Source: Acidobacteriota bacterium
Lineage (GTDB): Bacteria > Acidobacteriota > Terriglobia > Terriglobales > Acidobacteriaceae
DNA length: 6,477 bases
Direction of reading: 5' to 3'
NCBI GenBank assembly: GCA_021778815.1
Contig: JAJYBW010000204.1
Span: 1 to 6,477 of the forward strand
In this document: positions 1-5,486 of the stretch, in pieces
How positions within the stretch are numbered: the first letter of the stretch is position 1
How the letters are laid out: every line of letters begins with the position of its first letter
Program-made: the position numbers and the translations under genes
The notes under the pieces: generated by a model
Database searches by the model: none
The model's input: the letters and a program-made list of their open reading frames with translations, nothing else
What the model was told of the DNA's origin: nothing

Positions 1-1458
1 GCCGACCAGCAGCCACGCGAGCACGACTTCTTTCGTCAATGCAGGAAGCGTCCACACCAGGTAAAGAGCGGTCACGATGCCGCAAATTGGCACCAGCGGC
101 ACCCACGGAGTTTTGAATGGGCGGGGAAGGTCGGGCATGCGCCGCCGTAAAATCCATACGCCTGCACAGACAATGGCGAAGGCCAACAGTGTGCCCATGT
201 TCACCAACTCCGCCAGCTTGCCGATGGGCAGCAGGGCAGGGAGGAACGCCACGATGACGCCGACGACGATGTTTGAAATATATGGGGTCCTGAATCGCGG
301 ATGAATTTTGCCTGCCCATTTCCACAGCAGTCCGTCGCGAGACATGGAAAAGAAAATCCGGCTTTGCGCCAACAGCATGACGAGCATTACGGTGGCGAGT
401 CCAAACACGGCTCCCACTTTGACCAGGATGCTACCCCATTCGATGCCGGTGACGTCAATGGCGACCGCCATAGGGTCAGCTACGTTCAATGTTTTGTAGC
501 TCACCATTCCCGTCATTACAGCGGAGACAAGGATGTAGAGCAGGGTGCAAATCACCAGTGTGCCCAGAATTCCGATCGGCATATCGCGCTGTGGATTCTT
601 CGCTTCCTGGGCCGCCGTGGAGACAGCGTCAAAACCGATATAGGCAAAGAAAATGGAGGCGGCTCCCGCGGTGATGCCGCCGATTCCAAAACGGCCTGGA
701 CCCTCTGAAGGGGGAATGTAGGGATGCCAGTTCATCCTGGCCAGGTGCGGATGATGCAGCAGGAAACCGGCACCGATGACGAGGAATACGCCGACCGCGG
801 CCAATTTGATCAGGACCATGGCCGTGTTCAGGTTAGCCGATTCCTCAATCCCGACAACCAAGACCAGTGTGACAACCAGAATGGCAAGAAAGGCGACCAG
901 GTTGAAGACGCCGGTAACGTGCTGCATACCGGCTGTGTTGATACCCATGGGCAGCGAGCCCATCGGCAGCCAGTGGTCTTTATATAAATACAAAATGTCG
1001 CCGGGTGTTGTCGTCAGCTGCGGCGGAATGTAAATATGAAAGTCCTGCAGCAGACTGACCAGGTATCCGCTCCATCCGGAACCGACGGAAGCCGCGCCAA
1101 ATGCGTATTCCAGCACCAGGTCCCAGCCAATCATCCACGCAACAAATTCACCCAGGGTTGCATATCCGTAGGTGTAGGCGGAGCCGGCGATGGGAATCAG
1201 CGCAGCGAACTCAGCGTAGCAAAGTCCGGCGAATGCGCAGGTGATGCCAGCTACGACGAAACTAAGGGTGACGGCGGGACCTGCGTGAATCGCGGCCGCC
1301 TGGCCCGTCAAGACAAAGATACCTGCGCCGATCACAGCGCCAATACCAAGCGTGATCAGGTTCAGCGGACCCAGCGCCCGCTTCAGTTCGTGTTCGCCTT
1401 CTTTGTGCGCTTCCGAAAGAAGCGCGGACATAGGCTTGATCGCCCCGAGTTTTGCCAT
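1..1458 (-). CDS. APC-superfamily amino acid permease, CAT/YhdG-like (3' end beyond window)
   Basis: Predicted inner-membrane transporter that imports or exchanges amino acids, probably of the cationic amino acid transporter (CAT) branch. 486 codons are visible with no stop, so the C-terminus is cut. Seen: N-terminal HELKRALGPLNL leading into GIGAVIGAGIF (residues 38-48), the glycine-rich broken helix of TM1 that binds substrate in APC proteins; FFAYIGFDAVST (270-281) followed by AQEAKNPQRDMPIGI, the typical CAT-family TM6 and loop; a basic loop ILRRRMPDLPRPFKTP (436-451). About twelve hydrophobic segments can be counted, the last starting near 478, so perhaps only a few tens of residues are missing. 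A long external loop (about 140-180) lies between TM3 and TM4. The start is the ATG at 1458; GGGAG lies about 12 bases upstream. The substrate cannot be read from sequence. It lies 113 bases after thiE, so it may or may not share that transcript. Confidence 0.93.
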   Translation of the reverse strand, partial: MAKLGAIKPMSALLSEAHKEGEHELKRALGPLNLITLGIGAVIGAGIFVLTGQAAAIHAGPAVTLSFVVAGITCAFAGLCYAEFAALIPIAGSAYTYGYATLGEFVAWMIGWDLVLEYAFGAASVGSGWSGYLVSLLQDFHIYIPPQLTTTPGDILYLYKDHWLPMGSLPMGINTAGMQHVTGVFNLVAFLAILVVTLVLVVGIEESANLNTAMVLIKLAAVGVFLVIGAGFLLHHPHLARMNWHPYIPPSEGPGRFGIGGITAGAASIFFAYIGFDAVSTAAQEAKNPQRDMPIGILGTLVICTLLYILVSAVMTGMVSYKTLNVADPMAVAIDVTGIEWGSILVKVGAVFGLATVMLVMLLAQSRIFFSMSRDGLLWKWAGKIHPRFRTPYISNIVVGVIVAFLPALLPIGKLAELVNMGTLLAFAIVCAGVWILRRRMPDLPRPFKTPWVPLVPICGIVTALYLVWTLPALTKEVVLAWLLVG

Positions 1459-1571
1459 GTTGAGAGGTTTCTCCCAGTGTTCTCGATGCAGTCCAAATGG
1501 ACGTCTGTTTTGCCCGCACGTTTGCGTAGCTCGATAGTACCGTACGCAGCGATTTCCTCGCAGAAAACGAC
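1459..1571 (-). other. thiE-permease intergenic gap
   Basis: This 113-base gap has no plausible gene. It contains a short dyad GTCCATTTGGAC (1491-1502) and a weak Shine-Dalgarno-like GGGAG (about 1471-1475) before the permease ATG. A TACTAT hexamer on the minus strand could be a -10 box, but no matching -35 box was found. No stem followed by a T-run was seen, so there is no clear intrinsic terminator for thiE. Confidence 0.4.
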
Positions 1572-2219
1572 CTAGACCAATATAGCGAGGAACTCTTCGA
1601 CGATCTGGCGAGCGGTTTTGCCATCCGTTTCTCTATGGTTCTTATCCGGCAGCAAGTCTGAAATTACAGCGAGCGAATCCGCACCCGAGTCGATCACGCT
1701 GCGGCAATTTTTTCTTGTGATTCCGCCGATGGCAACCAGCGGCTTGGAAGTAAGGGAACGCGCGACTCTTAGTCCGGCAAGCCCTACAATCGGATCAGGA
1801 TTGGCTTTCGATGCGGTGGGAAAGATCGGACCATACGCAATGTAATCGCAGCTTGTCAGGTCGGCCTGCCGCACTTGCTCGGCGGAGTTTGTGGACACTC
1901 CCACCCGGCGAGTCGCACCGACAATGCTGCGGGCATCTTCTGCCGATATATCTCCCTGGCCAACATGCACGCCGTCGAAGCCGGCAAGTAAAGCCAGATC
2001 CGAACGGTCATTGAAGATGAGTCGGACGCCACTGTTGATTGGGAATATCTCGCGTATTGTTGCCGCATCGCGCAGCATCTCCCGCGCATTTCCCAGTTTG
2101 TTGCGGTACTGTACCAGCGTCACTCCGGGGGCTTGCCACGCAGCAGCAATCGATGCCAGATCCAGCGAGCGGGCAGTCAACAGATCAATATCCAGGATGG
2201 GGTAGAGGGGAGACAGCAT
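1572..2219 (-). CDS. thiE: Thiamine-phosphate synthase
   Basis: Cytoplasmic TIM-barrel enzyme that joins the pyrimidine HMP-PP to the thiazole phosphate, giving thiamine phosphate and pyrophosphate in thiamine biosynthesis. The 215-residue length is normal for the family. Family motifs appear in order: VQYRNK (36-41, usually QLREK; the phosphate-binding Arg and Lys are kept), FNDRSDLAL (69-77, the Asn-Asp pair binding pyrimidine diphosphate and Mg), DGVHVGQGD (82-90, second Mg-binding Asp), GVST (107-110), YGPIFPTASK (129-138, thiazole-phosphate loop), AIGGI (163-167) and AVIS (184-187). All residues expected for catalysis seem present. The ATG is 5 bases past the accC stop with no good Shine-Dalgarno sequence, so translational coupling to accC is likely. 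No other thiamine gene is nearby, and no TPP riboswitch sits immediately upstream, where the DNA is accC coding sequence. Confidence 0.95.
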   Translation of the reverse strand: MLSPLYPILDIDLLTARSLDLASIAAAWQAPGVTLVQYRNKLGNAREMLRDAATIREIFPINSGVRLIFNDRSDLALLAGFDGVHVGQGDISAEDARSIVGATRRVGVSTNSAEQVRQADLTSCDYIAYGPIFPTASKANPDPIVGLAGLRVARSLTSKPLVAIGGITRKNCRSVIDSGADSLAVISDLLPDKNHRETDGKTARQIVEEFLAILV

Positions 2220-2224
2220 ATCAA

Positions 2225-3595
2225 CTACTGAGAAGATTCTTTGCGCGACTTCTCGCGCTCAAAGAAACGCTCCATGAACTTGGTATCGAATACGCCCCTG
2301 CGGAAGTCTTCATCCGCGAAAATGCGCTGATGCAAAGGAATCGTGGTGTGGATTCCTTCCACAACAAACATGCTCAGAGCGCGCTCCATCCGAGCTACCG
2401 CTTCTGCACGATCCGTTCCATGCACAATCAATTTCGCGATCAGAGAATCGTAGTATGGCGGCACAACTCCTTCCGCATATTGTGCGGTGTCGACGCGCAC
2501 GCCGTTGCCGCCGGGCAGGTTGAAGACAGTGATTTTTCCAGCCGATGGAGTGAATTTTTCGGGGTGCTCGGCATTGATGCGGCATTCAATGGCGTGACCC
2601 CGCATCTCGATCGGTCTTGTAATGATCTGGCTGAGTTTTTCTCCAACTGCAATGCGGAATTGCGCCTTCACCAGGTCCACGCCTGTCACTAATTCAGTGA
2701 CGGGATGCTCCACCTGAATTCTCGTATTCATCTCGATGAAGTACAGCTTGCCATCTTCATCCATTAAAAATTCAACCGTGCCCGCGTTCATATAGCCGAT
2801 GGTTTCCAGGCATCGCTTCAACGTTGCGCCAATTTCTTCGCGCATCTTTGGCGTTACTTGCAGCGAAGGCGATTCTTCGATCAGCTTTTGGTGGCGCCGC
2901 TGAATGGAGCATTCTCTTTCACCCAAGGACATCACGTTTCCGTGTTCGTCCGCCAGCACCTGAAATTCAATGTGTCGAGGTCTCTCGATGAATTTCTCCA
3001 TGTAAAGATCGCCATTGCCAAACGCATTCTGCGCCTCGGTTCGAGCCGCACGAAAGAAGTTCGGCAGTTCTTCGGCGCTGCGTACGACGCGCATGCCACG
3101 GCCGCCGCCGCCCGCGGAAGCCTTCAAAATGACCGGATAGCCAATCTGCTTGGCCCAATCGAGGGCTTCTTCTTCGCTCTGGATCACGCCTTCGGAACCG
3201 GGAAGAATGGGAACTTTGGCCTTCTTCATCGACATGCGCGCTTTTTCTTTTTCGCCCATCAGGCGCGTCACTTCCGGCGGCGGTCCAATGAATTTGATGT
3301 TGGAGGCGCGACAGACTTCAGCGAAGTTCGCGTTCTCGCTCAACAAGCCGTAGCCCGGATGAATGGCATCCACGTCGGCAATTTCTGCCGCGCTGATCAC
3401 TGCCGGAACATTCAGGTAGCTATCCGCGGAGCGCGGTGGCCCAATGCAGATGGCTTCGTCGGCAAAGCGTACATGAAGAGAATTTCGATCCGCCTCGCTA
3501 TAAATCGCGACTGTACGAATGCCCATTTCCTTGCAGGCACTGATGATACGCAGCGCAATTTCGCCGCGATTAGCGATAAGGACTTTTCGGAACAT
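2225..3595 (-). CDS. accC: Acetyl-CoA carboxylase biotin carboxylase subunit
   Basis: ATP-grasp enzyme that carboxylates the biotin on AccB using bicarbonate and ATP, the first half-reaction of acetyl-CoA carboxylase in fatty acid synthesis; cytoplasmic. At 456 residues it is close to the usual ~450. Seen: N-terminal FRKVLIANRGEIALRI (2-17); HPGYGLLSEN (79-88); the ATP-grasp glycine loop KASAGGGGRGMRVV (158-171); RHIE (207-210); HQK with Lys237; Glu275; IEMNTRIQVEHPVTE (287-301), carrying Glu288, Asn290, Arg292, Gln294 and Glu296 that bind metal, bicarbonate and biotin; and AIECRINAE with Arg339, the biotin-deprotonation region. No catalytic residue is missing. The ATG at 3595 is preferred: an in-frame TTG at 3604 would add only three residues and is poorly placed for a Shine-Dalgarno sequence, while AGAG lies 9 bases before the ATG. 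The absence of a C-terminal biotinyl domain separates it from long pyruvate or acyl-CoA carboxylases, and the adjacent accB supports AccC. Confidence 0.97.
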   Translation of the reverse strand: MFRKVLIANRGEIALRIISACKEMGIRTVAIYSEADRNSLHVRFADEAICIGPPRSADSYLNVPAVISAAEIADVDAIHPGYGLLSENANFAEVCRASNIKFIGPPPEVTRLMGEKEKARMSMKKAKVPILPGSEGVIQSEEEALDWAKQIGYPVILKASAGGGGRGMRVVRSAEELPNFFRAARTEAQNAFGNGDLYMEKFIERPRHIEFQVLADEHGNVMSLGERECSIQRRHQKLIEESPSLQVTPKMREEIGATLKRCLETIGYMNAGTVEFLMDEDGKLYFIEMNTRIQVEHPVTELVTGVDLVKAQFRIAVGEKLSQIITRPIEMRGHAIECRINAEHPEKFTPSAGKITVFNLPGGNGVRVDTAQYAEGVVPPYYDSLIAKLIVHGTDRAEAVARMERALSMFVVEGIHTTIPLHQRIFADEDFRRGVFDTKFMERFFEREKSRKESSQ

Positions 3596-3635
3596 AAACC
3601 TCAACTCTATGAAGGTCTCGCACTCTGGGGAGTTT

Positions 3636-3653
3636 GCGGATCAATCGACCCGC
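3636..3653 (-). other. Intercistronic hairpin between accB and accC
   Basis: In the 70-base accB-accC gap the minus-strand RNA can fold GCGGGUC-GAUU-GAUCCGC: a 7-bp stem with one G-U pair and a four-base loop. No U-run follows (the next bases are AAACUCC), so it is not a standard intrinsic terminator. It could affect mRNA processing or attenuate accC relative to accB; that role is inference. Confidence 0.45.
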
Positions 3654-3665
3654 GCCGGCCACAAA

Positions 3666-4187
3666 TTATCGCGGGCGAATAGCAAAAAGAGGCTGGCCGT
3701 ATTCCACGGGCTGTCCGCTTGTGACCATCCGTTTCACCACTTCTCCTGCGATATCCGACTCAATTTCGTTCATCAGTTTCATCGCTTCTACAATGCATAC
3801 GACCTGTCCGGAGTCCACCTGATCGCCGATCTTAATATAGGGGTCGGCGCCTGGAGCTGACGCTTCGTAAAACGTTCCGACGATGGGAGACTTGACGATA
3901 TGCAGGCCGTCCTCTTCACTCACGGCCGGAGCATGGTGGGTTGCCGCGGCCCCGGCGGCCACGTTAGGAAGATGCACAGGCGCGGCGACCGCATGCGCCG
4001 GGGCTGCAGGCGCGTGCTGCAGCAAATGGCTCAATTGGCTCAGATCTACATTGCCCGCAGACCGGCCGTGCCCGGCAAAGCTAAGGTGAACTTTCAGACC
4101 GTCTTGTTCCAGGTCGAATTCGCCCACTTCCTGCTGTTTGAGAAATTCGATAAGGTCTTTCAACGATTGCAATTGTCCGGCATTCAT
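3666..4187 (-). CDS. accB: Acetyl-CoA carboxylase biotin carboxyl carrier protein
   Basis: Carrier subunit (BCCP) whose biotin shuttles CO2 from the AccC active site to the carboxyltransferase AccA/AccD. It has 173 residues, slightly longer than the E. coli protein. Layout: N-terminal helical and strand region (1-38, LKDLIEFLKQQEVGEFDLEQ), then an Ala/Pro/His-rich flexible linker (about 55-90), then the C-terminal biotinyl domain (about 97-172). The biotin site is EAMKLMNEIE (135-144) with Lys137, encoded at 3777-3779. The 'thumb' typical of bacterial BCCP is present at SPIVGTFYEASAPGADPY (100-117). The ATG at 4187 was chosen because a full TAAGGAG lies 12 bases upstream and the downstream N-terminus matches the family; a GTG nine bases earlier sits only 3 bases from that site. 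The open frame extends to a TTG at 4292, but the extra residues look non-coding. accC follows after 70 bases. Confidence 0.96.
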   Translation of the reverse strand: MNAGQLQSLKDLIEFLKQQEVGEFDLEQDGLKVHLSFAGHGRSAGNVDLSQLSHLLQHAPAAPAHAVAAPVHLPNVAAGAAATHHAPAVSEEDGLHIVKSPIVGTFYEASAPGADPYIKIGDQVDSGQVVCIVEAMKLMNEIESDIAGEVVKRMVTSGQPVEYGQPLFAIRPR

Positions 4188-4199
4188 ACGTTTCACGTG

Positions 4200-4206
4200 C
4201 TCCTTA
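4200..4206 (-). promoter_or_regulatory. Shine-Dalgarno sequence of accB
   Basis: TAAGGAG on the minus strand is the best ribosome binding site in the window. It lies 12 bases before the ATG at 4187, at the long end of normal spacing, and only 3 bases before an in-frame GTG at 4196. This favours the ATG as the accB start and argues against the 35-residue upstream extension of the frame. Confidence 0.7.
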
Positions 4207-4216
4207 GCAGGCACTC

Positions 4217-4230
4217 CTACAATTCTGTAG
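4217..4230 (-). other. Small hairpin or dyad in the predicted accB leader
   Basis: CTACA-GAAT-TGTAG on the minus strand is a perfect 5-bp inverted repeat with a four-base centre. It lies between the predicted -10 box (4241-4246) and the accB Shine-Dalgarno sequence, so it would be close to the 5' end of the transcript. It could be a 5' stabilising hairpin or a repressor site. The stem is short and may be chance. Confidence 0.35.
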
Positions 4231-4240
4231 CGTCCCTGCA

Positions 4241-4246
4241 AGTATA
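4241..4246 (-). promoter_or_regulatory. Candidate -10 box of the accBC(thiE) promoter
   Basis: TATACT on the minus strand matches the bacterial -10 consensus at five of six positions and lies in the only sizeable gap upstream of accB. Transcription would start near 4234, giving a leader of about 47 bases. No good -35 hexamer occurs at 16-18 bases; the best is ACGACC at 18. The prediction rests on the -10 box and its location. Confidence 0.4.
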
Positions 4247-4325
4247 GTGGTTTCGGCGGGCGATGGTCGTGTCCAGGACTCCAAAATAGCAACGGCCGAG
4301 GCCAAAATCAGGGTAGCCGCAAACT

Positions 4326-5444
4326 TTACAGCTCAATCCACGCTTTTGTCGCCGGGGTCAGTATTTTCGCTCCCCTTCGCGTCACCAGCACCATATCCTC
4401 AATCCGGATGCCAAATCGACCGGGTAGATAGATGCCGGGTTCAATTGTAATCACCATTCCAGGTTTCAAGGTTTGCTCCTGTTTGGCAGCGATGCGCGGA
4501 CCTTCGTGGATCTCCATTCCCACACCATGGCCGGTCGAATGGGTAAAGAAATCAGCCAGTTCCGCGCCTCGAAGAACGCTGCGCGCCGCTTCGTCGACCT
4601 GGCCGCATGGAACACCCGGTCTGACCGCGGCAATTGCAGCGAGCTGCGCCTCCAGAACCGCATCATAGGCATCGCGCTCTGCGGTCGTCGCCGGACCTAG
4701 GTGGACCGTACGTGTCATATCGGAACAGTACCCTTGCAGCAACACACCAAAGTCGAGCACTACAAATCCCCGCCGAGGCATCCGCTGCTCGGTCGCATGG
4801 CCGTGCGGCAGGGCCGACCGTGGGCCGCTGGCAACGATCGTCTCGAATGACATGCCATCTGCACCGGCCATACGAGCCGCGAATTCGAGATGTGCGGCGA
4901 TCTCGACTTCCCGCTTGCCGGGCTCAATCTGTGTCAGCAAGTTTTCAAAAAGTCGGCAGCCCAACTGCGCCGCTGCACGAATTTGACCAATTTCCTCGGC
5001 GTCTTTGACCTCGCGGAGCCCTGCGGTCAAAGGAGGCACGGGGTGAAAGAAGCTTCGCCGCAGTTTGGATGGAATCCACTGACGCATCGCGTCCAGTGTG
5101 GCTACAGTGGTATGCTCGCCATCGATCGCGCAGCGGCGAACGCCGGCCGACACCATCGCAGCGCAGGCCTCCCGCAAAATTGGACCTTGCGCGATTACCA
5201 CGCCCGCATGCTTTGTTTCCTGCTTGGCTTGTTGGATGTAACGGCCATCGGTAAACAGCATCGGTTTGCTCAGCTGCGAGTGTTTGCGCTTCTTGTCGGG
5301 ATGCTGCAAAGGCAAGACTACCGCCGCGTTCGACCCCGTAAATCCAGTCAAATATCGCACATCGATAGGATGAGTGACCAGCATCGCATCCGCGTCGGGC
5401 GCGGCGGATTGAAGCGCGGCAGAGAGTTTTTTCAAGCGGACCAT
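4326..5444 (-). CDS. Xaa-Pro aminopeptidase/dipeptidase, M24B family metallopeptidase
   Basis: Pita-bread fold peptidase that removes an N-terminal residue preceding proline, or splits X-Pro dipeptides, using two metal ions; probably cytoplasmic, as no signal peptide is seen. The 372 residues are typical of the short YqhT/PepQ-like group. The N-terminal creatinase-like domain (about 1-140) has VTHPIDVRYLTGFTGSNA (23-40) and LFTDGRY (63-69). In the catalytic domain the five metal ligands are Asp231 (VLDFG), Asp242 (YCSDMTR), His306 (HSTGHGVG), Glu335 (ITIEPGIY) and Glu349 (IRIEDM); the catalytic histidines are His214 (LPHGH) and His313 (EIHEGP). The start is the ATG at 5444, 42 bases after the hydrolase stop and without an obvious Shine-Dalgarno sequence. 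It precedes accB, as yqhT does in Bacillus, but without efp between. Aminopeptidase P and prolidase activities cannot be told apart from sequence alone. Confidence 0.94.
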   Translation of the reverse strand: MVRLKKLSAALQSAAPDADAMLVTHPIDVRYLTGFTGSNAAVVLPLQHPDKKRKHSQLSKPMLFTDGRYIQQAKQETKHAGVVIAQGPILREACAAMVSAGVRRCAIDGEHTTVATLDAMRQWIPSKLRRSFFHPVPPLTAGLREVKDAEEIGQIRAAAQLGCRLFENLLTQIEPGKREVEIAAHLEFAARMAGADGMSFETIVASGPRSALPHGHATEQRMPRRGFVVLDFGVLLQGYCSDMTRTVHLGPATTAERDAYDAVLEAQLAAIAAVRPGVPCGQVDEAARSVLRGAELADFFTHSTGHGVGMEIHEGPRIAAKQEQTLKPGMVITIEPGIYLPGRFGIRIEDMVLVTRRGAKILTPATKAWIEL

Positions 5445-5452
5445 ACGTTTTG

Positions 5453-5458
5453 GTTATA
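5453..5458 (-). promoter_or_regulatory. Possible -10 box just before the peptidase gene
   Basis: TATAAC on the minus strand ends 8 bases before the peptidase ATG. If used, transcription would begin at or within a few bases of the ATG, giving a leaderless message, which would fit the missing Shine-Dalgarno sequence. The hexamer 17 bases upstream (TGGGGA) is a poor -35 box, so this is weak. Confidence 0.2.
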
Positions 5459-5486
5459 GCATCCGGCAGCATTGATCCCCAGAGGG

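Larger units (their letters stand above)
4188..4325 (-). other. Peptidase-accB intergenic region
   Basis: This 138-base gap is the longest between genes on this strand. Beyond the -10 box, hairpin and Shine-Dalgarno sequence listed separately, I see no gene. The frame open here (TTG at 4292 onward) belongs to no recognisable domain. No stem followed by a T-run was found after the peptidase stop, so read-through from the peptidase into accB remains possible. Confidence 0.5.

Noticed and set aside
1491..1502. Dyad GTCCATTTGGAC upstream of the permease as a thiE terminator
   Set aside because: The stem is only 4-5 bp with a tiny loop and no T-run follows. It may be an operator half-site or chance.
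2228..2233. CTGAGA, the core of the TPP riboswitch THI box, near the thiE start
   Set aside because: It is on the plus strand, whereas thiE is transcribed from the minus strand, and it lies at the accC 3' end with none of the other riboswitch helices.
2039..2692. 217-codon plus-strand open frame across the accC-thiE junction
   Set aside because: It overlaps two clear genes on the other strand, shows no motif and has low-complexity-like composition.
2858..3682. 274-codon plus-strand open frame opposite accC
   Set aside because: It lies entirely opposite accC and the start of the accB-accC gap, has a biased His/Phe/Arg composition and no recognisable domain. It is a shadow of the strongly coding minus strand.
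4188..4292. Upstream extension of the accB frame to a TTG at 4292
   Set aside because: The extra 35 residues do not look like a BCCP N-terminus, would overlap the predicted promoter, and a strong Shine-Dalgarno sequence supports the ATG at 4187.
4890..5459. 189-codon plus-strand open frame opposite the peptidase
   Set aside because: It is antisense to the metallopeptidase catalytic and N-terminal domains and has no domain or ribosome binding site of note.
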